From: Clostridia bacterium
GTDB lineage: Bacteria; Bacillota; Clostridia; Christensenellales; Borkfalkiaceae
Direction of reading: 5' to 3'
Assembly: GCA_017626495.1 (NCBI GenBank)
Contig: JAGAIP010000003.1
Span: 62,001 to 126,000, forward strand
DNA length: 64,000 nucleotides
Shown here: one piece after another, positions 45,501 through 52,091 of the stretch
Layout of the letters: each line of letters opens with the position of its first letter
Position numbering within the stretch: position 1 is the first letter of the stretch
Notes under the pieces: generated by a model
Database searches by the model: none
What the model was told of the DNA's origin: nothing
What the model saw: the letters and a program-made list of their open reading frames with translations, nothing else
Program-made: the position numbers and the translations under genes

Positions 45501-46628
45501 TCAATTTTTTCGATACAATTTTTCGATTTCCGCCATGCGAACGGGAATTTCGATCTTCTGCGGACAATGTTTCATACACTTCCGACAGGAAATGCAATGA
45601 TTCGGGCGTTTTCCCTCTTCGAGCCGATCGAGCTCCTCTTTGAGAAGCCCATCTCTGTGCGTAAATTTAGAACGGTTATAGATGCGGAATACGGCAGGAA
45701 TATCCACGCCCATCGGACAATCCATGCAGTATCTGCACCCCGTACACGGGACGATGACGGTTTTTCGATACAGCGAAAGTGCCTCGTCGATGGTCTTTCT
45801 GTCCCCGTCCGTAAGGGGTTCGAAATTCTCGAACGTGGAGACGTTGTCGATTACATGTTCCATGACCGTCATGCCCGAAAGCACGCAGAGCACGTTTTCG
45901 AGAGAGCCTGCGTAGCGGAACGCCCAGGAAGGAACGCTCTTATCCCCTCTCGCTCGTTTGAAAATCGCGTTCACGTCGTCTCCGAGGTCGGCAAGCGTGC
46001 CTCCGCGACAAGGCTCCATGATAATGACCTGCTTTCCGTGCGCTTTACAGATCTCGTACTGTTTTTTTGCGTCCTGCATTTCCCAGTCGAGATAGTTGAG
46101 TTGAAGCTGTACGAAATCGAATTCAAAGGAGGAAAGGAGCTGTTCGAGCACTTCGGGCGAATCGTGAAAGGAGAATCCGAGATGACGAATTCTTCCCGAT
46201 TTTTTCTGCTCCGAAAGATACGCATAGATTCCGTACTTCGTGAGCGCCTCGATTCTGTCCCTGTTCATTGCATGGCAGAGATAGAAATCGAAGTATTCCA
46301 CGTTGCATTTTTCAAGCTGTTCTTCGAAGATGCTCTCCGCACTCTTTCCCCCCTCGACCTCCCAGATCGGCATTTTATCCGCGAGAAAGAAACTCTCTCT
46401 GGGATACTTCGAGAGCGCCTTTCCGACGAACCGCTCGGAGAGTCCCTCGTGATAGGGATACGCCGTATCGAAATAATTCACGCCGTGCCGATAGGCATAG
46501 TCGAGCATATTTGCGGCAAGCACCTCGTCGATGTCGGGTTTATCCGGATTCAGACGAGGAAGCCTCATCAGTCCGAATCCAAGCAACGATACCTTTTCAT
46601 TTGTCTCGGCAAATGTTCTTTGTTCCAT
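45501..46628 (-). CDS. Aldo/keto reductase fused to ferredoxin domain
   Basis: A protein of 375 residues. The N-terminal TIM barrel has GFGLMRLP, FDTAYPYHEGLSE and the catalytic region LADKMP. The C-terminal part carries two [4Fe-4S] motifs, CTGCRYCMDCP and CISCRKCMKHCP. Such fusions are common in anaerobes and may use ferredoxin or flavin-type electron flow. The substrate is unknown. The start is ambiguous between the ATGs at 46640 and 46628; GGTGG suits the latter. Confidence 0.9.
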   Translation of the reverse strand: MEQRTFAETNEKVSLLGFGLMRLPRLNPDKPDIDEVLAANMLDYAYRHGVNYFDTAYPYHEGLSERFVGKALSKYPRESFFLADKMPIWEVEGGKSAESIFEEQLEKCNVEYFDFYLCHAMNRDRIEALTKYGIYAYLSEQKKSGRIRHLGFSFHDSPEVLEQLLSSFEFDFVQLQLNYLDWEMQDAKKQYEICKAHGKQVIIMEPCRGGTLADLGDDVNAIFKRARGDKSVPSWAFRYAGSLENVLCVLSGMTVMEHVIDNVSTFENFEPLTDGDRKTIDEALSLYRKTVIVPCTGCRYCMDCPMGVDIPAVFRIYNRSKFTHRDGLLKEELDRLEEGKRPNHCISCRKCMKHCPQKIEIPVRMAEIEKLYRKN

Positions 46629-46737
46629 GGTATCCACCATCCTTCTGTTGATTCTGCCACTATTGTAGCACAGAAACGAAAGAATAACAAGATATGTTTC
46701 AGAAAAAATATTTTTTCAAAAAAGTTTGAAAAAACGC

Positions 46738-46765
46738 TTGACTTTCTCTTTGATTTCGCTATAAT
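46738..46765 (+). promoter_or_regulatory. tRNA-Pro promoter
   Basis: TTGACT (46738-46743) and TATAAT (46760-46765) with a 16-base spacer, 24 bases before the tRNA. Confidence 0.8.
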
Positions 46766-46789
46766 AGGTTATGCTTTTTGAAAACGAAC

Positions 46790-46866
46790 TGAGGTGTAGC
46801 GCAGTTTGGTAGCGCGTTTGGTTAGGGACCAAAAGGTCGTGGGTTCAAGTCCCGTCACCTCAACCA
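46790..46866 (+). tRNA. tRNA-Pro (anticodon AGG)
   Basis: 77 bases including encoded CCA. The acceptor stem TGAGGTG pairs with CACCTCA, the D stem is GCGC/GCGC, and the anticodon stem TTTGG/CCAAA closes the loop TTAGGGA. This gives anticodon AGG, so proline. A34 in a proline tRNA is unusual for bacteria, which normally use UGG, GGG and CGG. Confidence 0.93.
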
Positions 46867-46868
46867 AG

Positions 46869-46899
46869 TAGCCTGCGAATCGTATCGCAGGCTATTTTT
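46869..46899 (+). terminator. Terminator-like hairpin between two tRNAs
   Basis: TAGCCTGCGA (46869-46878) pairs with TCGCAGGCTA (46885-46894) followed by TTTTT. Only about 6 bases separate it from the next tRNA, so the second tRNA must depend on read-through, or the hairpin is a processing site. Confidence 0.75.
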
Positions 46900-46904
46900 C
46901 ATAT

Positions 46905-46980
46905 CGAGGCGTAGCGCAGTTGGTAGCGCGCAGCGTTCGGGACGCTGAGGTCGTGAGTTCGAATCTCGTCGCCTCGACCA
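46905..46980 (+). tRNA. tRNA-Pro (anticodon CGG)
   Basis: 76 bases including CCA. Acceptor CGAGGCG/CGCCTCG, D stem GCGC/GCGC, anticodon stem CAGCG/CGCTG around the loop TTCGGGA, T loop TTCGAAT. Anticodon CGG. Confidence 0.95.
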
Positions 46981-47023
46981 ACAAAAAGAGAACTTTTGTC
47001 TACCAAAAGTTCTCTTTTTGTTT
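46981..47023 (+). terminator. Terminator after tRNA-Pro genes
   Basis: A perfect 18-base inverted repeat, ACAAAAAGAGAACTTTTG (46981-46998) with its complement at 47004-47021, followed by Ts. Confidence 0.88.
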
Positions 47024-47025
47024 AT

Positions 47026-47204
47026 CCAAGCCGCAGGCTTGGCATATCATCGCCGCACAACGTGCGGTGCATATCATTAGCCCCTGCGGGGCTGGATATC
47101 ATCACGCGCCCGCGTGCATCTTACCTGCGGCTTGATGATATACAAAACTGCGTTTTGATGATATACCGCAACAAGTTGCGGATGATATACAAGGCTTACG
47201 CCTT
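47026..47204. repeat. Two-armed array of short hairpins with ATATCAT/ATGATAT linkers
   Basis: Seven short perfect hairpins are joined by a 10-base linker. Left arm stems start at 47026 (CCAAGCC-GCA-GGCTTGG), 47053 (CCGCAC-AAC-GTGCGG), 47079 (AGCCCC-TGC-GGGGCT) and 47103 (CACGCG-CC-CGCGTG). Right arm stems start at 47144 (AAAAC-TGC-GTTTT), 47167 (CGCAAC-AA-GTTGCG) and 47191 (AAGGC-TTAC-GCCTT). Left linkers read GCATATCATC or close; right linkers read GATGATATAC (47134, 47157, 47181), the reverse complement. So the two arms face each other. CCTGCGGCTTG at 47124-47134 also pairs with CAAGCCGCAGG at 47027-47037, closing the left arm. No spacers unique as in CRISPR and no long ORF were seen. Confidence 0.85.
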
Positions 47205-47231
47205 GATTTATTTACGAAAGTGTGATATAAT
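47203..47231 (+). promoter_or_regulatory. Promoter of Nmad3-like gene
   Basis: TTGATT (47203-47208) and TATAAT (47226-47231), 17 bases apart. The -35 box overlaps the last hairpin unit of the array. Confidence 0.8.
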
Positions 47232-47264
47232 AACACTGATAAATAAGACCTTGACAGGAGCACT

Positions 47265-48071
47265 ATGAAAATAATTCTCAGTAGAAAGGGCTTTGATTCT
47301 GCTAATGGTGGAATTGTAAGTCCTATTATGGAAGACGGAACCATGTTATCATTTCCAATTCCGTCAAAAGACAAAGATAGCTACGACGACTTGATATATT
47401 GCGACCAACCATACTCTAGAATATTAAAGGACTTAAAATACAAGGGTGGCTTTAACTGTCATGTTGACCCCGACCTATCTGAAGATAGACGAAAAACTAA
47501 AATTGTCAGTTGGTGTCCTATTTTCGGTCAAATCAATTCATCAGCGACATATCTTATGAATAATGTAGATGTTAAGGTTGGAGATTTATTTTTGTTTTTT
47601 GGAAACTATCATAAGGTTAGATATGTTGACGGAAAGTATCAGTACATAAAGAAAACTGGTGATTTTTATAGCGATCGTGATTTGCAGGTTATTTGGGGTT
47701 ATATGCAAGTTGGTGAAATCATAACTATTCCTGAAGAACAAAGAAAATATAGTTGGCATCCACACTCATCAGAGAAAAAAGCAGAAAACATTACAAATGT
47801 TATGTTTAAAGCAAGCGACAAACTTTCTTTTAATGAAAATATGTCAGGAGCAGGACTTCTTGCGTTTAGAGAAGACAGGGTGTTGACTGCTAAAAATTGC
47901 AACAAGGCAACATGGAGAAATAATCCTGTATATGATGTAGGTTCAATAATTGGAAACAGAAAAAATTGTTCAAAAATTCCTAGCGGCATATACTATGCCG
48001 GTATATGGCAAGAGTTGGGATTGAAAGAGACATTGGAATGTGAAGAGTGGGCAAGGTCAATAGTTCTATAA
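47265..48071 (+). CDS. Nucleotide-modification-associated (Nmad3-like) protein
   Basis: A protein of 268 residues, behind AGGAG 4 bases before the ATG. The N-terminus MKIILSRKGFDSANGG, followed by SPIMEDGTMLSFPIP, matches what I recall of the Nmad3 domain, linked by comparative genomics to modified DNA bases in phages and mobile elements. The biochemical role is not known. The gene is AT-rich and favours A/T-ending codons, unlike its neighbours, which points to horizontal transfer. It sits between the hairpin array and a structured terminator, as a one-gene cassette. Confidence 0.72.
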   Translation: MKIILSRKGFDSANGGIVSPIMEDGTMLSFPIPSKDKDSYDDLIYCDQPYSRILKDLKYKGGFNCHVDPDLSEDRRKTKIVSWCPIFGQINSSATYLMNNVDVKVGDLFLFFGNYHKVRYVDGKYQYIKKTGDFYSDRDLQVIWGYMQVGEIITIPEEQRKYSWHPHSSEKKAENITNVMFKASDKLSFNENMSGAGLLAFREDRVLTAKNCNKATWRNNPVYDVGSIIGNRKNCSKIPSGIYYAGIWQELGLKETLECEEWARSIVL

Positions 48072-48153
48072 ATTCCAATTTATCGGTCTGTTCAACTGTA
48101 CGCAAATTTTGATAATGTGTACGCACATTGTATTAAAATAGGTATCTTCACAC

Positions 48154-48207
48154 AAAAACAGGACACCGAATTTGATACAACGGTATCATCATCGACGTCC
48201 TGTTTTT
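48154..48207 (+). terminator. Structured terminator after Nmad3-like gene
   Basis: AAAAACAGGAC (48154-48164) pairs with GTCCTGTTTTT (48197-48207). Inside, GATAC/GTATC pair around AACG, followed by ATCATC, faintly like the array linker. Upstream, AATGTG-TACG-CACATT (48114-48129) is a further hairpin. The rest of the 260-base gap shows no gene. Confidence 0.7.
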
Positions 48208-48331
48208 CGCTTTTGTTGCAGAATTATGAAAATGATTCGACAACTTGCAATTCTCAGAGAAAAGAATATTTTAGCTTGCAAATTTTCATTGATTAACGAA
48301 AAGCAATTCAGTTTTTAGGGAGGTAACGAAG

Positions 48332-48733
48332 ATGAAACTTGACGGAATCGGACTGTTTGTAGACGATATGCCTACCATGGTTCGCTTTTACAGAGACGTG
48401 CTCGGCTTTGAAATCACGGAGGGCGAGGACGCCGTAAACATATACCTGATCAAAGACGGTACGCTTTTTATGCTCTATGAACGGAAGAACTTTGAGAAGA
48501 TGACGAGCAGACGCTATGAATATCTGAAAGGGTTGAACGGTCATTTTGAAATCGCATTATACGTCGACACCTTTGAAGAGGTCGATCGGGAATATGCGCG
48601 GATTACCTCGCAAGGCGGTCGCCCCGTATTAGAGCCCACGACGGAGCCCTGGGGACAGAGAACTTGTTACGTCGCCGATCCTGAAGGGAACTTAATCGAA
48701 ATCGGCTCCTTCAACCGCCCGTTTCAGCGATAA
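48332..48733 (+). CDS. VOC family (glyoxalase/dioxygenase superfamily) protein
   Basis: A protein of 133 residues with the N-terminal GIGLFVDDMPTMVRFYRDVLGFEI and C-terminal YVADPEGNLIEIGSF that mark the vicinal-oxygen-chelate fold. A good GGGAGG site precedes the ATG. The family is too diverse to assign a reaction; candidates are metal-dependent hydrolase-type, dioxygenase or antibiotic-binding roles. Possible weak promoter TTGCAA/TATTTT at 48245-48272. Confidence 0.88.
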   Translation: MKLDGIGLFVDDMPTMVRFYRDVLGFEITEGEDAVNIYLIKDGTLFMLYERKNFEKMTSRRYEYLKGLNGHFEIALYVDTFEEVDREYARITSQGGRPVLEPTTEPWGQRTCYVADPEGNLIEIGSFNRPFQR

Positions 48734-48789
48734 GCCGCTTTGCCGATTTCAAATCGTCTCTGCGACGTAACGGCAAAACGAGATCGCTT

Positions 48790-49767
48790 TCACGACCTCG
48801 TTTTTTCGTCTGACGACGTTTCCTCTTTGCAAAACAGATCGATCACCGCGTTTATCGCAGGAGAGAGCACTCCGCAAATCGGCCATACAATCCAGGAAAT
48901 ATCCCAGCTCCTCGCAAGAAAACTCCACGTAAGATAGACCGCGACCGCAATCATCCAATAAATCGTGGAAACTGCCTTTTTTATTCTGTTCTTCCTCGTG
49001 CTTTGTACGACGTACTCCCCCTCTTTCAGGAGACAATCGATCGCGCTGAATCTCATCGCTCCCGTCACAAAAAATACTGTGGCAATCGCAACGATGAACA
49101 ATAGTGCCCCGACGGCGCAAACGAGGAAAAATTCGTCATCCATGAACGCTCCGACGAGTACGGGAACCACTGCCAAGATACACAGCATCGAGCCGATCAC
49201 CACCCGTTTTGTAAAGACGGGATGAAAGGCTTTCTTTTTTTCTCTCACCGCTCTTTCAGCGTCCGCACTCAACTCCCCTTTCGGTTCCTTCAAATTCAAT
49301 CCGCCGTAGATAAGGAGCGCGACCGCGACTGCAACCAAAAACAACAATGCAATCATGCCTATTCCGCCTGCAAGATTCTCCGAAATGAGATTCAGTTCGC
49401 TCGCTCCGCCAAGCACGATGAGCGCTATCGGTGAAATCACGCAAAGAAACACCCCGATCGCAAACAGACGGGCAATCTTCTCGTTCCTTTGCAAAAACGC
49501 GTCAACCGTTTCGGCGGAAAGCATTTCTTTCTCCGAAACGGACGTTTCCCAATCTTCCGCTTCCATGCGCGTTTCCTCGTCCTTCAACAGATAATCCGTC
49601 GAAACGCCGAACAAGATGCTCAGCTCCACAACGTTATCCACTTCGGGAACGCTCTGTCCGCTTTCCCATTTGGAAATTGCCTGACGGGATAAATTCATTT
49701 TTTCCGCAAGTTCTTCCTGTGACCAGCCTTTCTTTTTCCGCAGCTGCGCTATTTTTTCATAGATCAT
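48790..49767 (-). CDS. XRE-type regulator with C-terminal membrane domain
   Basis: A protein of 325 residues. Residues 1-65 form a helix-turn-helix ([20 protein letters not shown]). A linker follows, and the C-terminal half has about six hydrophobic segments (near 97-116, 123-157, 194-212, 219-239, 272-292, 295-312). Such membrane-bound XRE regulators usually act on adjacent stress or transport genes; no clear partner is next to it. The ATG at 49767 fits the HTH; a frame opening at 49890 adds about 40 unlikely residues. Confidence 0.85.
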   Translation of the reverse strand: MIYEKIAQLRKKKGWSQEELAEKMNLSRQAISKWESGQSVPEVDNVVELSILFGVSTDYLLKDEETRMEAEDWETSVSEKEMLSAETVDAFLQRNEKIARLFAIGVFLCVISPIALIVLGGASELNLISENLAGGIGMIALLFLVAVAVALLIYGGLNLKEPKGELSADAERAVREKKKAFHPVFTKRVVIGSMLCILAVVPVLVGAFMDDEFFLVCAVGALLFIVAIATVFFVTGAMRFSAIDCLLKEGEYVVQSTRKNRIKKAVSTIYWMIAVAVYLTWSFLARSWDISWIVWPICGVLSPAINAVIDLFCKEETSSDEKTRS

Positions 49768-49795
49768 AGTTTGCCTCGCTTCTTTGTTTGAATAC

Positions 49796-49824
49796 AGTAT
49801 ACCACAACGGACGGTTGCTTTCAA
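49796..49824 (-). promoter_or_regulatory. Promoter of XRE-type regulator
   Basis: TTGAAA (49819-49824) and TATACT (49796-49801) on the minus strand, 17 bases apart. Confidence 0.75.
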
Positions 49825-50257
49825 CCAACTGCACCCACACAATTTGTCAACCGTGAGTTGCATTTTGAAAAATGAGGTTTTTTCGCTCATGCAAGCAAAG
49901 AATCGTACAATCTGCGCCTCTCCGATTCTTCAATCGGCTCTTATAGATCGTACTCTTTCAAAAGCAGCGGAGCAAATCCATCCCTTTGGACGCCGTTTTT
50001 CGTTGGCGTGCGCAAAGGAATGTAGTTCGCCGTTCTCAGGCACGAAACGCTCTCCCGAAACGAAAATCGTGCAGCTCGTGCCGGGGGAAACGTTGCAATC
50101 CCGACTTTCACAGCTTCCATACCGATCGCCGCGGCATTATCCCCCGCTCCTGCTCAAACCACGATATAAAGCAGTCCGTATTCGGGCAAAACCAAAATTC
50201 TCCATTTGCAAAAGAGAAGAAACATAGAGAAATTTTTTTACATAAAGACGTTTTTGC
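49825..50257. other. Gap without a convincing gene
   Basis: About 430 bases between the XRE promoter and the tRNA-Leu promoter. Open frames exist on both strands, but none has a ribosome site, a natural start and a protein-like composition together. A decayed gene on the minus strand is possible. Confidence 0.5.
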
Positions 50258-50286
50258 TTGACTTTGAAAAACGAAACAGTTATAAT
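50258..50286 (+). promoter_or_regulatory. tRNA-Leu promoter
   Basis: TTGACT (50258-50263) and TATAAT (50281-50286), 17 bases apart. Confidence 0.85.
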
Positions 50287-50297
50287 ATGCAGGAAAT

Positions 50298-50380
50298 GCG
50301 GATATGGCGGAATTGGCAGACGCGCAGGTTTCAGGTTCCTGTGGGCGACCGTGCAGGTTCAACTCCTGTTATCCGCACCA
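50298..50380 (+). tRNA. tRNA-Leu (anticodon CAG)
   Basis: 83 bases including CCA, with the long variable arm of leucine tRNAs. Acceptor GCGGATA pairs with the 3' strand before ACCA (with one wobble-type position), the D loop has AATTGGCAGAC, and the anticodon loop TTCAGGT gives CAG. The T arm contains GGTTCAACTCC. Confidence 0.93.
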
Positions 50381-50388
50381 TAAAGAAA

Positions 50389-50430
50389 CCATAATATTGA
50401 TACGAAAAATATCGGTATTATGGCTTTTTT
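50389..50430 (+). terminator. Terminator after tRNA-Leu
   Basis: CCATAATA (50389-50396) pairs with TATTATGG (50416-50423), then CTTTTTT. Confidence 0.82.
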
Positions 50431-50548
50431 ATTGCCTAAAGAGGGATGTTTTGCCCTTTTTCGTGGGGTTTATAACAAAAATACAGGCTTGCCGGGATGG
50501 TTTTTGTCCTTGCAAGCATTTTTTGCTTTTAGCAGTAAAATACAAATC

Positions 50549-50669
50549 GTTCAATTTATACCCCTTTCGTTCAATTTATGGGGTATTGTTCAATTTATAG
50601 GTATTTTTTCTACCAGGGCAAGAGAGGTTTTTCTGCTTGACGTTTCTGTGTCTTTATGGTAAATTGAAC
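50549..50669. repeat. GTTCAATTTAT repeat cluster upstream of GNAT gene
   Basis: GTTCAATTTAT occurs at 50549, 50569 and 50588, spaced 20 and 19 bases (about two helical turns), and an inverted copy AAATTGAAC lies at 50661-50669. The set sits 30-150 bases before the GNAT start, where a regulator could bind. The rest of the 319-base gap after tRNA-Leu shows only its terminator. Confidence 0.7.
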
Positions 50670-50699
50670 GAAACAAAATGGAATTTGGGGAGAAACGAT

Positions 50700-51449
50700 A
50701 TGAAGACTATAAGCACTTTGGAAAAAATCAATCATCTGCTAACGGAACAGTTTGCGATTGACTATGGATGTACAGTTGAGGATTTTTGCAGCCAAGAAAC
50801 CCTGGTCACAGAACTGCGCCCCAATGATCGGGCACGAAAGCGTGAGGAATTGGGCGTTTTGTCCATGCTGTCCTTTCACGGAAAGCTGGTGATTGCCGCC
50901 GCACCGGAGCTTATGGATTGGAGCAGATCCGTTTTGGCGAAGCATTGCAGCGCAGAATGGTGCTTTGAAGCAGGTACGCTTATCAGCATTGATCGCAAAT
51001 TACAGGAATTTGGCTATGAGATTGATCAGGCGCACTTGTTCTTTACACCCAGATTCTCGGTTCCCGCGCCGGTACACCCGGTACGATTCCTGCACAGTGC
51101 GGAAATAGCAGAGCTTGAAGACGACGAACGCATTGATGAAGCCTTTCTGTTTGAAGACTATATTGAAGATGTTCTGGGTACCGCAATCTATGATGATGCA
51201 GAAATGCTACTGGCTGTAGCGAGCGCAACGGCAAACAGCGAACGGATGTGGGAAATGGGCGTCAATTCCTTTGCCGAGGGCAAAGGCTATGCTGTTTCAG
51301 TCTTGTCTGCCCTCACACAGGAGATTCTGAATCAGGAAAAAGTTCCTTACTCGGGCACGGCGCTCTCTCATACAGCGTCCCAGAATGTATCTCTGCGGGC
51401 AGGTCTTGTTCCGACTTTTTGCGAGTTAACAACAAAAAAATCGACCTGA
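50700..51449 (+). CDS. GNAT family acetyltransferase-like protein
   Basis: A protein of 249 residues from an ATG behind GGGGAGAAACG. The C-terminal third has the GNAT acetyl-CoA region EGKGYAVSVLSALTQEIL, then NVSLRAGLVP. The N-terminal 120 residues are less certain but fit the two-domain GNAT groups. Codon choice differs somewhat from neighbours, suggesting transfer from another Firmicute. The acceptor substrate is unknown. Confidence 0.78.
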   Translation: MKTISTLEKINHLLTEQFAIDYGCTVEDFCSQETLVTELRPNDRARKREELGVLSMLSFHGKLVIAAAPELMDWSRSVLAKHCSAEWCFEAGTLISIDRKLQEFGYEIDQAHLFFTPRFSVPAPVHPVRFLHSAEIAELEDDERIDEAFLFEDYIEDVLGTAIYDDAEMLLAVASATANSERMWEMGVNSFAEGKGYAVSVLSALTQEILNQEKVPYSGTALSHTASQNVSLRAGLVPTFCELTTKKST

Positions 51450-51580
51450 TCCGCTTGGACAATCTCCACCTTGCTGTGCGAACTTCGCACTGCTTTTGCG
51501 TACGATTACTTCGATTCTGCTCGGTTTGGTTATTGTTAATGCAGGATTACAGTTAATTTTGACCACTTTTCTTTCCATAA
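51450..51580. other. Gap with a small hairpin, no gene seen
   Basis: GTGCGAA and TTCGCAC near 51477-51492 form a small hairpin without a T-run. Nothing else was found before the broken small gene. Confidence 0.5.
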
Positions 51581-51740
51581 CTAGTCAAGTGCTCCCATAA
51601 TAGGATTAAAATCCGTTTTTGCATCAATAATCAATTTCTCATATTCTTCGATGGTGATTTCGTTATGCTGCAACAAAGTTTGAAGAACAAATTTAGTTAA
51701 TTAGTAATAAATCTCGTTTTTTTCCATCTTCTACTGTCAT
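51581..51740 (-). pseudogene. Frameshifted small gene, SHOCT-like tail
   Basis: An ATG at 51740 follows AGGAGGCTCCT. The frame MTVEDGKKRDLLLIN stops at once, but removing one extra base at 51695 gives a continuous 52-residue protein, with KFVLQTLLQHNEITIEEYEKLI following and a stop at 51581. The EITIEEYEKL stretch resembles SHOCT-type oligomerisation tails. Similar small proteins occur near recombinases in Firmicute mobile elements, by memory and not by search. It is AT-rich, like a remnant of a transferred element. Confidence 0.7.
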
Positions 51741-51825
51741 AGGAGCCTCCTGTTTTTTTATTATATACATCACTCTAAAAAACAAAAAAGTCAAGAGGGA
51801 AATGGCATATTTTAAGAAAAATAAA

Positions 51826-51880
51826 ATGGGTGCAAAGACCATTACAAAAATGCACCCATAAATCTAAAAAAAGCACCCAT
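51826..51880. repeat. GCACCCAT repeats
   Basis: ATGGGTGC at 51826-51833 is the inverse of GCACCCAT at 51852-51859 and again at 51873-51880, in a very AT-rich stretch. It could form alternative hairpins; no gene is linked. Confidence 0.6.
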
Positions 51881-51917
51881 AGAAAAATTGTATCAAAATT
51901 TAATATTACTCACAAAT

Positions 51918-51959
51918 CGAGTGTTCATAACGGATTTGAGTTATGGACACTCGTTTTTT
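51918..51959 (+). terminator. Orphan terminator
   Basis: CGAGTGTTCATAAC (51918-51931) pairs with GTTATGGACACTCG (51940-51953) with one mismatch, then TTTTTT. No plus-strand gene ends nearby, so it may be left over from a lost gene or belong to an unseen small RNA. Confidence 0.75.
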
Positions 51960-51991
51960 ATACCGAAAAGAAATTCGTTCCTCGGTAATGG

Positions 51992-52020
51992 AAAGGAGCA
52001 GGTTCGCCTGCTCCTTTTTT
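51992..52020. terminator. Bidirectional terminator after GH127 gene
   Basis: AAAGGAGCAGG (51992-52002) pairs with CCTGCTCCTTT (52007-52017) around TTCG, with T and A runs on both sides. Confidence 0.88.
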
Positions 52021-52091
52021 GCGTCGGTAAAACCGTTAAGCCGTCAAATACGGTCTGCAAGCAACGTGATCGGAGCCGTATGGCGTCCCCG

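Noticed and set aside
47026-47204. CRISPR array
   Set aside because: The repeated unit is a 10-base linker and the parts between are short hairpins with different stems, in two facing arms. No 25-40-base direct repeats and no cas genes were found.
49784-50260. Overlapping small frames on both strands between the XRE gene and tRNA-Leu
   Set aside because: No ribosome sites or recognisable domains. A decayed minus-strand gene is possible but cannot be supported.
50640-50700. Upstream start of the GNAT gene at 50637
   Set aside because: The added 21 residues have no ribosome site, and GGGGAG lies directly before the ATG at 50700.
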